A program made the translations under genes and the position numbers. Positions 46,567 to 56,609 of a stretch of DNA of 64,000 nt are shown here, piece by piece. The DNA lies in contig NVXV01000007.1 in assembly GCA_002734085.1 (NCBI GenBank), forward strand, positions 138,773 through 202,772. The letters are read 5' to 3'. How positions within the stretch are numbered: the first letter of the stretch is position 1; each line of letters begins with the position of its first letter. Origin of the DNA: Fluviicola sp. (GTDB taxonomy: Bacteria; Bacteroidota; Bacteroidia; Flavobacteriales_D; Crocinitomicaceae). The notes under the pieces were generated by a model. The model worked only from the letters and a program-made list of their open reading frames with translations, ran no database searches and was not told where the DNA came from.

Positions 46567-47289
46567 ATGGCAAAATTAAGTGTTAATGTCAATAAAATTG
46601 CAACGCTGAGAAATGCAAGAGGTGGAAACATCCCTAATGTTACTCAAGTAGCAATTGATTGTGAGCGTTTTGGTGCAGAGGGAATCACAATTCATCCTCG
46701 TCCAGATGAACGTCATATCACTACTCAGGACGTCTATGATCTGAAAGAAGTGGTAACCACTGAGTTTAATATTGAGGGTTATCCTGATGAACGATTTTTG
46801 AAATTGATAAAGGAAAATCTTCCAACTCAAGCAACGTTAGTTCCAGATCCACCTGGTATACTGACTTCTAATGCTGGTTGGGATACGGTTAAAAACAAAG
46901 TATTACTAACCGATATTTGCTTGGAATTAAAATCTTTAGGGGTGAGGAGTGCAATTTTTGTAGATACAAAGATTTCAAATATTGAAGGCGCAGCCGATGT
47001 GGGAGTGGATAGAATTGAATTGTATACCGGGCCCTATTCAAGTCAATATAGTAACAATGCCGAAGGTGCAATCAAACCTTATTTAGAAGCCGCTAAAAGA
47101 GCGAAAGACCTCGGAATAGAAATCAACGCTGGTCACGATTTAAACTTACATAACCTGGGTTATTTCAAAAGAACGATTCCCTGGTTGAAAGAAGTAAGTA
47201 TAGGACATGCCCTCATTGCTGACGCCTTATATTTTGGTTTAGAATATACAATTGAGCAGTATAAAAAATTATTGATTGAATCGAAGTAA
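46567..47289 (+). CDS. pdxJ: Pyridoxine 5-phosphate synthase PdxJ
   Basis: The 240-residue protein is PdxJ, which condenses 1-deoxyxylulose 5-phosphate with 3-amino-2-oxopropyl phosphate to pyridoxine 5-phosphate. Its N-terminal [31 protein letters not shown] (about 37-49) and GHDLN, with [15 protein letters not shown] at the C terminus, are diagnostic. It is cytoplasmic. Its TAA overlaps the ATG of the next gene (TAATG), so the two are translationally coupled. Confidence 0.97.
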   Translation: MAKLSVNVNKIATLRNARGGNIPNVTQVAIDCERFGAEGITIHPRPDERHITTQDVYDLKEVVTTEFNIEGYPDERFLKLIKENLPTQATLVPDPPGILTSNAGWDTVKNKVLLTDICLELKSLGVRSAIFVDTKISNIEGAADVGVDRIELYTGPYSSQYSNNAEGAIKPYLEAAKRAKDLGIEINAGHDLNLHNLGYFKRTIPWLKEVSIGHALIADALYFGLEYTIEQYKKLLIESK

Positions 47290-48050
47290 TGAAATTGAAT
47301 TATAAAAAACTAGGAGAGGGACAGCCATTAATCATTCTACACGGACTATTTGGTTCATTAGATAATTGGCAAACGCATGGAAAAAAACTCTCAGAATATT
47401 TTGAAGTTTACTTAGTGGATCAAAGGAATCATGGTCATTCTGATTGGAGTAACGATTTTAATTACGACTTACTGGCCGATGATTTAAATGAATTTATTGA
47501 GGATCATGACTTGGATGATGTTATACTAATTGGACATTCAATGGGCGGCAAAACGATAATGAGGTACGCACAAAAATATCCAGGTAAGATCGAAAAAATG
47601 ATTGTTGTAGATATGGGTGTTAAAGAATACCCAATTCATCACGATACTATTTTAGATGGACTGAAATCCATTGACCTAAATGAAATCAATACAAGAAGTG
47701 GTGCTTCTGCTCAATTGAGCGAGTATATAGACAATCAATCGATTCGTCAATTTTTGTTGAAAAATTTATACTGGATTGAAAAAGGCAAATTAGGATGGCG
47801 TATTAACATTGACGTATTAGATCGAGAAATGGCTCAAATCGTTAAATCTTTGCCAAAAGAAGAGTCCTTGATTGATGTGCTTTTTATAGCGGGTGGTCAA
47901 TCTAATTATATACTAGAAGAGGATCACGATGATATTCGAAACTTATTTCCTTTAGCTGATTTCCATACCATTGAAAGAGCAGGTCATTGGATTCACGCTG
48001 AAACTCCAGAAGAATTTATGGAAGAAGTTCTAGGGTATTGTTTAAGATGA
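47289..48050 (+). CDS. Alpha/beta hydrolase (YbfF-like)
   Basis: The 253-residue protein has the fold seen in LHGLFGSLDNW (about 18-28), a nucleophile elbow GHSMGGK (about 84-90) and a terminal GHWIHAE with the catalytic His. This resembles E. coli YbfF, an esterase/thioesterase-type hydrolase without a fixed physiological substrate. It shares TAATG with pdxJ; pairing of these two genes is common in Bacteroidetes. The hairpin terminator follows at 48071. Confidence 0.88.
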   Translation: MKLNYKKLGEGQPLIILHGLFGSLDNWQTHGKKLSEYFEVYLVDQRNHGHSDWSNDFNYDLLADDLNEFIEDHDLDDVILIGHSMGGKTIMRYAQKYPGKIEKMIVVDMGVKEYPIHHDTILDGLKSIDLNEINTRSGASAQLSEYIDNQSIRQFLLKNLYWIEKGKLGWRINIDVLDREMAQIVKSLPKEESLIDVLFIAGGQSNYILEEDHDDIRNLFPLADFHTIERAGHWIHAETPEEFMEEVLGYCLR

Positions 48051-48070
48051 CTCAATAAATTTAGTAATAA

Positions 48071-48105
48071 AAAAGCCCAATTTCGGTTTTGAAATTGGGC
48101 TTTTT
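48071..48105. terminator. Bidirectional rho-independent terminator
   Basis: Arms AAAAGCCCAATTTC (48071-48084) and GAAATTGGGCTTTT (48091-48104) form a 14-bp stem, followed by T on + and by T on - (the A run at 48068-48074). It lies between the convergent hydrolase (+) and OmpA-family (-) genes. Confidence 0.9.
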
Positions 48106-48119
48106 AAATATATCAATAT

Positions 48120-50243
48120 TTACTCTTCTGTCTTTTCTTCTTCGGTTTTCTCCTCACCCGAAGACGCAGAATAGTCCATTCTAATCACTTCGGCTTCTGT
48201 TCTACGGTTATATTGATGAAGTTGCTCAAACAATTCTTCGTTTGATCTTTTGAATTGATTAATGTACTTTTCTGTCAATTCAATTGCTTCGAATTCACCT
48301 GACGACGGTTTGTCAACTAGGTATTTCTCACCAACTTTATAAATCATACGAGGCTGATTTTCTCCTTTACCTTCAGCTTGTAGTCTTTCAGGGTTTACAC
48401 CTTTTTCATTTACCAGATAATCCACACAAGACTGAGCTCTTTTTTGAGCTAATATTTCGTTAGATCGTGCTGACCCCCTTGAATCTGTATGAGATAGTAG
48501 CTTTAATACCATTCCAGGGTATTCTTGTAATAACCTATAAACATAATTTAATGAATCTTTTGAGTTGATTTCACCTTCAATAATTTGTAATTCTGCCGAA
48601 CCAAGTGCATATCTAACTTCAGGAAGTACAATTGGAGTCTTAGGCAGTAAATTCATTTCAATAATGAAGTTTTGATCATAATTCAAACCTACTGTTGAAA
48701 ATTGTTCTTGATCATCACTTTCATGATATCCTTCAGTTGGAAGAACTTTTACAGTATAATTTGTCTCTTCATTGATAAATCTTTCACCATCTGGTTTTTT
48801 ATCCCAAAATACAACTCCTTCAGAATTCGTAACACCTTTAAAAGACTCTCCTCCTTCAGCAGTTACTTCAACAGTAGCACCATCAATTTTAACCGGACTA
48901 CCAACTTCAGATACAATCACTTTTAAATCGAATATATTTGGAGGTAATTCATAAGACCATATATCAGGTAGTCCTTTACTACCTTTTGACCCAGTTCTAT
49001 TAGATGTAAAGTAACCACTTCTTTTACCTGTTTCAATCATATGATAATCATTCGCATCTGAGTTTATTGGAGTTCCTAGGTTCTCAGGTGCTTTAAATGA
49101 GAGTTTGTCTCCCACTTTTTCAGCTCTAAAAATATCTAACCCACCTAGTCCTAAATGACCATTAGAAGCAAATAATAAATCTCCATTCTCAGCATATGTT
49201 GGAAATAATTCATCTCCAGCTGTGTTTATTTCCGGACCTAAATTCACTGGTGTAGACCAAGTTTCTTCACGACGATCATATTCCGAGTACCATAAATCTT
49301 TACCTCCTTGTCCACCTGGTAAATCACTAGCGAATATTAATGCTGTTCCATCCTCGTTAGGACAAGGGTGTCCAACACTAATTGTATCATTAGAAGCAAG
49401 GTTTATTTTTTGAGGCAACCCCCAAGAACGTCCTCGCTTCTCAGCTGTCCAAATTTGACAACCCATGTCTTTTTTGTGCACAGTTGGACAACGAGTTAAA
49501 TACATATTTCTGAAACGACCATCAAAAGTCATCGTACCTTCATTGTACTCAGTATTTATACTGTCTGCGTCAAATAATTTTGGTGGAGTCCAGTTACCAC
49601 TTCTATCTTTTTCCACTTGCCAAATATTCATGTATCCTTCTCCTACAATCGGATCTTTACCGCTTCCAATTGGCGCTTTTCTTGTAGATCCAAATACAAA
49701 TTCATTCCCTCTACGACTCGCAATTACAGGAGCCATATCCATTCCTTCATCATTAATTTTAAACTCAGATTTAACAGTATAACGTGTTCTATTGTCTTTC
49801 ATCGCAACGGCCTTCTCTAATGAAGCCAATGCATTTTTTGCTTGCTCGTCTAATGGAACTAGTTTTAAATATTCTTGGTAGTTTTCACGTGCTTTATCGT
49901 ACTCGCCTTTTTTTCTATAAACACCTGCTAATCGAAAATATACTATCGGGTTGTCTTCGTAATGTTTTAAATCCACCGCTCTTTGATACCATTCCTCAGC
50001 TTTTTCATCATTAAATGCTTTTTCATGAGAATAACCTGCCTTGTAAGCCAAGTCGGCCTTCATAGCTAACGCTCTTGCATTTTTCGGAGATATTTTTTCG
50101 TATGCTTTTTCTAATTCTTGCGCAGCAATGAAATACTCACCGCTTTTGTAGGCTGCTTCAGCCTTTTTTACTGCAGATGGCTGAGCCACAACAAGTGCGC
50201 TAAGCGCAACAAAAAATACAAGTAATAAATTTTTCATGTTCAT
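48120..50243 (-). CDS. OmpA-family protein with TPR, beta-propeller and CRD domains (PorE-like)
   Basis: This 707-residue exported protein has a signal peptide (cleavage near VAQ), TPR repeats (about 25-125), a PD40-type propeller (about 165-420, with NEFVFGSTRKAP, DGTALIFASDLPGGQGGKDLW-type motifs), a carboxypeptidase-regulatory domain (about 435-525) and an OmpA_C domain (about 560-650, with SHTDSRGS and N..LAQKRAQS). This domain order matches PorE of the type IX secretion system, but other OmpA-like proteins share it. Three T9SS cargo proteins in the window show the system is in use. The start is set at the ATG at 50243. Confidence 0.8.
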   Translation of the reverse strand: MNMKNLLLVFFVALSALVVAQPSAVKKAEAAYKSGEYFIAAQELEKAYEKISPKNARALAMKADLAYKAGYSHEKAFNDEKAEEWYQRAVDLKHYEDNPIVYFRLAGVYRKKGEYDKARENYQEYLKLVPLDEQAKNALASLEKAVAMKDNRTRYTVKSEFKINDEGMDMAPVIASRRGNEFVFGSTRKAPIGSGKDPIVGEGYMNIWQVEKDRSGNWTPPKLFDADSINTEYNEGTMTFDGRFRNMYLTRCPTVHKKDMGCQIWTAEKRGRSWGLPQKINLASNDTISVGHPCPNEDGTALIFASDLPGGQGGKDLWYSEYDRREETWSTPVNLGPEINTAGDELFPTYAENGDLLFASNGHLGLGGLDIFRAEKVGDKLSFKAPENLGTPINSDANDYHMIETGKRSGYFTSNRTGSKGSKGLPDIWSYELPPNIFDLKVIVSEVGSPVKIDGATVEVTAEGGESFKGVTNSEGVVFWDKKPDGERFINEETNYTVKVLPTEGYHESDDQEQFSTVGLNYDQNFIIEMNLLPKTPIVLPEVRYALGSAELQIIEGEINSKDSLNYVYRLLQEYPGMVLKLLSHTDSRGSARSNEILAQKRAQSCVDYLVNEKGVNPERLQAEGKGENQPRMIYKVGEKYLVDKPSSGEFEAIELTEKYINQFKRSNEELFEQLHQYNRRTEAEVIRMDYSASSGEEKTEEEKTEE

Positions 50244-50378
50244 AGAGGATGAATTATATAAAATTTCCCGAAAGAAAGCAATTTTTATCGTTATACACAA
50301 GTGTTTTTATAAAATCTTTACTGTATTAAAAACACAAGTATAAAAATACAACATTTTTGTTAAAAATTAAATTAATAA

Positions 50379-51425
50379 TTATCTAGTTGATAAATAGTTT
50401 GTCCATCGTTCAAGAATTTTTGCAAACCCTTCAGGTAATTCAGAATCAAAACGCATATATTGTTTCGTTTTAGGATGCTCAAAACCTAGAGTTTTCGCGT
50501 GAAGAGCTTGCCCATCTAGTAGCTCGAAATTATTTTGAACAAACTGTTTATACTTTGTAAAAGTTGTTCCTTTTAATATTCTATCTCCTCCGTACTCTAA
50601 GTCATTAAAAAGTGGGTGACCTATGTGCTTCATGTGTGCTCTAATCTGATGGGTTCTACCCGTTTCTAATCGACACTCTACTAATGTGACATACCCAAAT
50701 CGTTGCAATACTTTATAGTGAGTAACTGCATGTTTTCCATAATCTTCATCTGGAAAGACCGTCATCACCTTTCTATTTTTAAGAGATCTTCCAATATTTC
50801 CTGTGATTGTACCTTCATCTTCACTTACATCTCCCCAAACTAATGCATTGTATCTACGCTCTGTTGTTCTGTCGTAAAATTGTTTTGCCAAATGGGTTAA
50901 TGCGTGCTCTGTTTTAGCTATTACCATGAGACCTGTGGTATGCTTATCTAAACGATGTACCAACCCAGGTCTACCGTAATAATCGTTTGGTTTTGAGGGG
51001 AGCTGTTCAAAGTGATACACTAAAGCGTTGACCATTGTTCCAGAATAATTGCCATAACCTGGGTGAACAACCATGTTTGAAGGCTTATTGACTACGATAA
51101 CCGTATCATCCTCATAATGAATATCTAATGGAATGTCTTCAGGGATCAGTTCTATTTCCCTTACAGGATAAGGTAAAACAATAGAGATTTCATCATTTGG
51201 CTTGACTTTATAGTTAGACTTAACGGCTTTTCCACCTACCAAAATTGTCCCGTTTTTTGCTGCAGTTTGAATTTTATTTCGTGAAGTATTAGGTAGTCGA
51301 TCTAGTAAAAATTTGTCTATCCTCAACACCTCTTGGCCCTTGTCGGCAGTGATTTTATAATGCTCATACAACTCCTCACGGTCGTTCTGTTCTTCCTGCT
51401 CCTCTGATATCTTTTCTTCACTCAT
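50379..51425 (-). CDS. RluA-family pseudouridine synthase (RluD-like)
   Basis: The 348-residue protein has an S4 RNA-binding domain (LRIDKFLLDRLPNTSRNKIQ, about 35-54) and the catalytic HRLDKHTTGL (about 158-167) with the Asp that attacks uridine. RluD-type enzymes modify 23S rRNA; RluA or RluC specificity cannot be excluded from motifs alone. It is the distal gene of the PASTA - T9SS protein - rluD run, a pattern often seen in Bacteroidetes. Confidence 0.92.
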   Translation of the reverse strand: MSEEKISEEQEEQNDREELYEHYKITADKGQEVLRIDKFLLDRLPNTSRNKIQTAAKNGTILVGGKAVKSNYKVKPNDEISIVLPYPVREIELIPEDIPLDIHYEDDTVIVVNKPSNMVVHPGYGNYSGTMVNALVYHFEQLPSKPNDYYGRPGLVHRLDKHTTGLMVIAKTEHALTHLAKQFYDRTTERRYNALVWGDVSEDEGTITGNIGRSLKNRKVMTVFPDEDYGKHAVTHYKVLQRFGYVTLVECRLETGRTHQIRAHMKHIGHPLFNDLEYGGDRILKGTTFTKYKQFVQNNFELLDGQALHAKTLGFEHPKTKQYMRFDSELPEGFAKILERWTNYLSTR

Positions 51426-51427
51426 CT

Positions 51428-53662
51428 TTATTGAACCACTAGTTTTTTCGTTTTCAAAGGTACACCTTCTTTAATAAGAGTTACTAAATAAATACCAGAA
51501 TCGAAATTACTCACGTCAATTTTGTTTGAAGTAACACTTTGATTGACAACCCTTCCATTGAGGTCTGTCACTTGAACTTCAGCAGCACTATCAAATGTTG
51601 TTCTAACCTCAAAATAATGATCTGTAGGGTTTGGATATAAGGTGAAGTCATAATCAACTACACTTTCTTCATAGGATGGTATGCCCAATTGATAGTCCAT
51701 TTTACTTGTTACGACTGGTCGCATAAGCATCGCACCTGGGAAACTTGCATTATTCCAATTTCCTCCACCATCTATACTCCAAAATATGCGATCTGAATAA
51801 TCGTGGTTTTTATCATACCCAATGTTTAAACGCTCTTCATCAATTTGTCTCATTCCAATATAGAAAGTTTCATCAACTCCTACTTTCATTGTATCCTTGA
51901 AGTAATAGGTTGTAAATCGATTTCTAAAATCTGTATATTCTGGTTGTCTAGGAAAAAAGAATTCGTCTTCGTAAAGCAAAGTTCCTGGTTCTCCTCCTTG
52001 ATCATTCCAAACTGAAAGTAAAAATAAGTTATTTGAAACATCAACTACAGAAGGTACAAAATGAATTTCAATTGCTACGAGAGAGTCTGGCTGATATGCA
52101 TTAAACTGATAAGCTAACAAACCCTGTGCACCTGTAACACCATACGCTCTTTCCGCGGTGCCATCATCATACGAATAGTAGTTCTCAAATACCTGAGTGC
52201 CGAATGTGGAGTCATTTTGTGGTAAGCTTGGGAATTGTGCACTGGCATTACCAATCCAATCGAAAAAAGCCGAAGTATCATTGGGTAATGTTTCATCATA
52301 ATTGTATCCAGTAGAAAAATCGTGAAACGAAGTATAAGTTGTTCTGGGAGCATAATTGATATTGCCTCCAGATAACGTTGAAGCGTTTAAAGTAAAAGTT
52401 CCTTCTAAACTTCCTTCGTGATATACTTTGACATTACCATTTTGGTTGTTTTCAGTCAATTCACTTCCATTTCTTACTACAACTTTTACTTGATCACTCA
52501 TTTTACCTGTAGGCTGATTTCTATAGTGTTTCCATGGGACACTAGTGTAATCTTTTAGTAAAGTTGTCAATGGGTATGAAAATGCAAAATCTTTAAACAA
52601 AGTATCTTGGTATCCAGACAGAGTCCTCAAGTTCACATAATCAATATGGAAATGATCTATACCACCAGCTAGTGAACCGTAATTCATGAATCGAAATTGG
52701 AATCCTTTAGCAAAATAATCGGGATTTGTAACGGCGAAATGAGCTACTTCAAATCCACCTAACTCTCCTCCGTTGGTTCTCCAAACTCTTTTCCATTCTT
52801 GGGTGACTGGAGAATAAAAGTCAACGAAAAGTGAGTCACCATCTTCAGGTGCGTCTCCAAACCCTTCTTTTTGATATAAAAAGCTGAAATAAACAGAATC
52901 ACCAATGGAAGCTGTGGACATATCAATTGGTTTAGAGAAAAGTGTATCTGCAGTTCCTGTAATGGTAGACCCAAAATTGTAAGGGTACCCATATTCGTCC
53001 AGACCGTCAAAAGAGACTACGCCGAGGGACCATGGTTCAACGGCAAATCTATAGTTGTGATAAGCGGACTCATTTAGCCATAGCTTATCACTTTGGTTGA
53101 TTGTAGCAATAAATATTCTAGCCGAATCTTGAACAAATTCGGGGTCATTTAACCATATTGTATCTGAAACATTCCCAAACCCATCTAACGTGTCCCTTAC
53201 AATGTAGGGTGGATAACCATAGTTCAAAATATGGTTGGGCTCATAACTACTCAAGTCGTCAAAAAGAAATCGAGTAGAATCATATTTATAGAAATACGTG
53301 GTATCATTTGCCACGTCGTATTCAGATCTAAACGTTGCGCTATCCGTATAAATACTATTAGGTGGTAGTGGAACCTCTGTAGTTTCGTCCAACATTCTAT
53401 GGAAAAGCTGTTCACTTACGTTCGCATCAGAATATGAGGCTTCGTATTGTTGAAAATTATTTCTTGAAAATTCATCGAAAAAGGGTAGTGACACAGTGTC
53501 TGTTAAGTAAACGAATGTACTATCGAAGCTATTCGCTAATGCTTTATTTTGAATGTTTTTTTTGTCAAATAGATCTGCATTTTGCATGACAGGACCTTCA
53601 CTATCTTGACTAAAAGAGAGAGATAAGGATAATAAAAAGAGTAATGCTGTAATAAGTTTCAT
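51428..53662 (-). CDS. Large exported protein with T9SS C-terminal sorting domain
   Basis: The 744-residue protein has a signal peptide (MKLITALLFLLSLSLSFSQ). A large beta-rich body has no recognised enzymatic motif, and the C-terminal tail (YDFTLYPNPTDHYFEV ... LKTKKLVVQ) is a T9SS sorting domain. The start is set at the ATG at 53662; an upstream TTG (53686) would overlap the PASTA stop. Proteins of this kind between PASTA and rluD genes are conserved in the phylum, but their role is unknown. Confidence 0.8.
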   Translation of the reverse strand: MKLITALLFLLSLSLSFSQDSEGPVMQNADLFDKKNIQNKALANSFDSTFVYLTDTVSLPFFDEFSRNNFQQYEASYSDANVSEQLFHRMLDETTEVPLPPNSIYTDSATFRSEYDVANDTTYFYKYDSTRFLFDDLSSYEPNHILNYGYPPYIVRDTLDGFGNVSDTIWLNDPEFVQDSARIFIATINQSDKLWLNESAYHNYRFAVEPWSLGVVSFDGLDEYGYPYNFGSTITGTADTLFSKPIDMSTASIGDSVYFSFLYQKEGFGDAPEDGDSLFVDFYSPVTQEWKRVWRTNGGELGGFEVAHFAVTNPDYFAKGFQFRFMNYGSLAGGIDHFHIDYVNLRTLSGYQDTLFKDFAFSYPLTTLLKDYTSVPWKHYRNQPTGKMSDQVKVVVRNGSELTENNQNGNVKVYHEGSLEGTFTLNASTLSGGNINYAPRTTYTSFHDFSTGYNYDETLPNDTSAFFDWIGNASAQFPSLPQNDSTFGTQVFENYYSYDDGTAERAYGVTGAQGLLAYQFNAYQPDSLVAIEIHFVPSVVDVSNNLFLLSVWNDQGGEPGTLLYEDEFFFPRQPEYTDFRNRFTTYYFKDTMKVGVDETFYIGMRQIDEERLNIGYDKNHDYSDRIFWSIDGGGNWNNASFPGAMLMRPVVTSKMDYQLGIPSYEESVVDYDFTLYPNPTDHYFEVRTTFDSAAEVQVTDLNGRVVNQSVTSNKIDVSNFDSGIYLVTLIKEGVPLKTKKLVVQ

Positions 53663-53682
53663 AATACTTTTTTTGCGTTCAA

Positions 53683-54480
53683 TCAATCTTCAAAGTCGGT
53701 TGATGCAAAAATCGTAATTGTAGATCCCTCTGGAACTCTACTGCTATCTGCAGCAACTGGAGTTTGTCGAATCACTCTAGCGCTTATACTGTCTTGAGCG
53801 TTTTCACAATTATTACATACTGTAAACAACCTTAAAGATTGACTGTTTTTTAAACGCTCTTCAGCTTCTTTTATTGTAAGTCCGAATAGATTAGGTACTA
53901 AAGCCATTTCTCCAGTTGTTTTCTTTCCAACTGTTAATTGTATTACTGAATTGATCGGAACCTTTTTACCTTTAGTCACAGATTTTCCTTTGTATTTTTG
54001 TTCGATAACGCTTCCCTGATCTTCATTACTCGGTACAAAATTAGTTTTTGTTCTTAGTCCTTTTGTCATTAATACAGCTTCAGCAAATCGCTGGCTTTTG
54101 CTAATTACGATAGGAATGTCTACTAATCGAGATCTTTTTGAAACCCTCACTTTAATTGTTCTACCCGACTTGACTTTAAGACCGGTTGAATCAGTGGCCA
54201 TTGGGTTTTGGTAAATAACAGTTCCCTCTACTAGGTTTGGATCGTATATTGAATCTAAAACTTCATATTTCAGTTCTTTACCAGCTAAAAGGTTTTCAAT
54301 ATCTGAAGCATTGTTTGAAATTAAGTTTGGAACTTCAATTGCTTCCCCATGACTTGTGTAGCTATTAAAGTAAGAGATACTACTCCAAATAATTATTACC
54401 CAGGCAACGCAGACCAACAATACGTTGACGATGAATTTTCTACTGATTAGAAAGTTTCCTAATTTTTTTAAAAACTGCAT
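53683..54480 (-). CDS. PASTA domain membrane protein
   Basis: The 265-residue protein has a single N-terminal membrane helix (about 17-35) and then three PASTA domains (about 45-110, 115-185, 190-262), each with LKVKSGRTIKV, VIQLTVG or PEGSTITIFAS-type ends. PASTA domains bind peptidoglycan or lactams in Gram-positive kinases; here there is no kinase part. The divergent ddl gene points to a cell-wall context. Location: inner membrane with periplasmic domains. Confidence 0.85.
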   Translation of the reverse strand: MQFLKKLGNFLISRKFIVNVLLVCVAWVIIIWSSISYFNSYTSHGEAIEVPNLISNNASDIENLLAGKELKYEVLDSIYDPNLVEGTVIYQNPMATDSTGLKVKSGRTIKVRVSKRSRLVDIPIVISKSQRFAEAVLMTKGLRTKTNFVPSNEDQGSVIEQKYKGKSVTKGKKVPINSVIQLTVGKKTTGEMALVPNLFGLTIKEAEERLKNSQSLRLFTVCNNCENAQDSISARVIRQTPVAADSSRVPEGSTITIFASTDFED

Positions 54481-54714
54481 TCTTTACTAAGGGTATAATT
54501 TTGTTATGGGCAAATATAAACAAATCCATTGTTTGCATAAAGGGCTTATGATTTTTTGTGAATTTTATAAGAGTAAAAGCTGTTGGAAAGATTGGATTGA
54601 GTTATTCTATATAATCGACTATGCGAGTTTTTAATACTATTTTGCTCATAACTTTTTTCTTCTCAATCTGAAAATAATTTAAAAAAACTGTTCCTTCGTA
54701 TAAAAGAATAAGTC

Positions 54715-55692
54715 ATGTTAAACGTAGCAATATTTTGTGGTGGTTACTCTTCGGAATATGAGATTTCAATAAAAAGCGCGACAATGATATTGAATCATCT
54801 TCCCAAAGATCAATATAATTCATTTCTTGTTTATGTTGATAGAAATGGATGGGTTGCTGATTACAAAAATGAAAAATGCAAGGTTTCACTTTCCGATTTT
54901 GGTTTTGAAACAAAGTCAGGAGAGAAAATTGTTATTGATTTAGCACACGTCTATATTCACGGAAACCCAGGTGAGAATGGTAAGCTTCAAGCTTATTTTG
55001 AAATGAAAAATTTACCGTTTGTTAACTCAAGCGCATTATCCTCTGAATTATCGTTCGACAAATGGTTTTGTAATCAATTCTTAAGAGGTTTTGGTATTAA
55101 AGTGGCTGAAGCAGAATTGATTTTAGAAAATGATGATTATGATGTCCAAAAAATTGGAGATCGATTAGGCTTTCCATTATTTGTGAAACCTGCAGATTCA
55201 GGATCGAGTTATGGAATTTCAAAAGTATACAAGATAGAAGATCTAAAAAGCGCGATAGAATCCGCATTCAAAGAAGGAAGAACGGTTGTTTGTGAAGCTT
55301 TTTTAAAGGGTACTGAGGTGACATGTGGTATTTACAGAAACAATGAAGGACTCCAACCGTTACCGTGTACCGAAATCGTTTCTGAAACAGATTTCTTTGA
55401 TTTTGAAGCTAAATACCTAGGTAAATCTCAAGAGATCACTCCTGCTCGAATTTCAGATAAAATGACTAAAAAAATCCAAGAGCTTACAGAGAAAATCTAT
55501 CAACTGCTACAAATGAGGTCGCTGGCTCGAGTCGATTATATGATTGTTGGTGATGAACCTTACGTTATTGAAGTAAATACCACTCCAGGGTTTTCTGGAG
55601 AGTCCTTAGTTCCCAAAATGCTGAAATGCGCAAATATTGAAATCGGTAATTTTTGGAAAGAAATTTATGAATTTGAAAGGAGTAGGGTCTGA
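54715..55692 (+). CDS. ddl: D-alanine--D-alanine ligase
   Basis: The 325-residue ATP-grasp enzyme joins two D-alanines for peptidoglycan. Visible motifs: FCGGYSSEYEIS (about 7-18), FVKPADSGSSYGISKV (about 157-172), a Mg-binding segment RVDYMIVGDEPYVIEVNTTPG (split: RVDYMIVGDEP then YVIEVNTTPG, about 270-290) with Glu and Asn ligands. It is cytoplasmic. It is divergent from the PASTA gene and converges on the DUF59 gene with 2 bases between stops. Confidence 0.96.
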   Translation: MLNVAIFCGGYSSEYEISIKSATMILNHLPKDQYNSFLVYVDRNGWVADYKNEKCKVSLSDFGFETKSGEKIVIDLAHVYIHGNPGENGKLQAYFEMKNLPFVNSSALSSELSFDKWFCNQFLRGFGIKVAEAELILENDDYDVQKIGDRLGFPLFVKPADSGSSYGISKVYKIEDLKSAIESAFKEGRTVVCEAFLKGTEVTCGIYRNNEGLQPLPCTEIVSETDFFDFEAKYLGKSQEITPARISDKMTKKIQELTEKIYQLLQMRSLARVDYMIVGDEPYVIEVNTTPGFSGESLVPKMLKCANIEIGNFWKEIYEFERSRV

Positions 55693-55694
55693 TC

Positions 55695-56006
55695 TTACAG
55701 AAATCCTAACTCCAATTTCGCTTCTTCACTCATCATTTCCTTGTCCCAGGGTGGGTCGAAAACGATATTGACTTTTGCAGATTTTATCCCTTCGATGGAA
55801 GCGACTTTGTCCTCTACTTCCTTCGGCATTGACTCGGCAACTGGACAGTTGGGGGAAGTAAGCGTCATTTCAATATCAACCGATTGATCTTTATTGATTT
55901 TTACTTCGTAAATCAATCCTAATTCATATACGTCAACTGGTATTTCAGGGTCGTAGATGCTTTTTAGTACATCGATAATTGTTCCTTCTAATGCTTCATT
56001 TGACAT
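55695..56006 (-). CDS. DUF59/MIP18-family iron-sulfur assembly protein
   Basis: The 103-residue protein is of the MIP18/PaaD (DUF59) type: IIDVLKSIYDPEIPVDVYELGLIY (split: VLKSIYDPEIPVD then VYELGLIY) and TLTSPNCPVAESMP (about 47-60) with the single conserved Cys. In Bacteroidetes such genes are usually part of the suf operon (SufT-like). Here it lies on the opposite strand, 257 bases before sufA, and so is not in the same transcript. Confidence 0.88.
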   Translation of the reverse strand: MSNEALEGTIIDVLKSIYDPEIPVDVYELGLIYEVKINKDQSVDIEMTLTSPNCPVAESMPKEVEDKVASIEGIKSAKVNIVFDPPWDKEMMSEEAKLELGFL

Positions 56007-56174
56007 AATCTCTAAATTTCTACAAAGTTAAGTATTGTTTAGTAAACAATATTCATCTTAGAATTGTTTTAAATCGAGATATTGTGCAAAGTCATATATA
56101 AAAGCCTTTATAGAATGAAGAAACTTTGTTTATACAGAATTATTAAGGAATGCTCAAAATAATCAATTAAATAA

Positions 56175-56205
56175 TTGTTCAAATACCATAAAATAGGTAT
56201 TTTTG
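56175..56205 (+). promoter_or_regulatory. sufA promoter (TTG-N20-TATTTTTG)
   Basis: A TTG at 56175-56177 and the -7 box TATTTTTG at 56198-56205 are separated by 20 bases, which is close to the published Bacteroidetes layout (about 19). The sufA start is 58 bases downstream. This is the cleanest promoter match I see in the window. Confidence 0.7.
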
Positions 56206-56263
56206 CATCACATTTAGGTTTTATTTATATTTAATCTAAATAACATTATTAGATTTTAGAATT

Positions 56264-56587
56264 ATGATAAAAGTAACAGAGTCAGCTAAAAATCAAGCGG
56301 TGCGTCTCATGGATGAGTCGGGAAAACCTGGTAGCTTCATACGAGTTGGAGTTCAGGGAGGAGGATGTTCCGGTTTGATGTATGAACTTGATTTCGATAA
56401 TGAAGAAAAGGAAGGTGATAAAGTTTTTGAGGACAATGGTTTGAAAATAGTTGTTGACAAGAAAAGTTTCTTATATCTGGTTGGTACGACCTTAGATTAC
56501 TCGGGTGGGCTCAACGGTAAAGGGTTTGTTTTTCAAAACCCAAATGCTGATAGAACGTGTGGATGTGGCGAGAGCTTTTCTATTTAA
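56264..56587 (+). CDS. sufA: Iron-sulfur carrier protein SufA/IscA family
   Basis: The 107-residue A-type carrier has its three ligand cysteines at Cys35 (GGGCSGLMY) and Cys99/Cys101 (TCGCG). It accepts clusters from the SufBCD scaffold and passes them to target proteins. It is the first gene of the + strand suf operon; 22 bases separate it from sufB. The call SufA rather than ErpA or IscA follows from context. Confidence 0.92.
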   Translation: MIKVTESAKNQAVRLMDESGKPGSFIRVGVQGGGCSGLMYELDFDNEEKEGDKVFEDNGLKIVVDKKSFLYLVGTTLDYSGGLNGKGFVFQNPNADRTCGCGESFSI

Positions 56588-56609
56588 TTAAATAATTAGA
56601 ATCAGAGAG

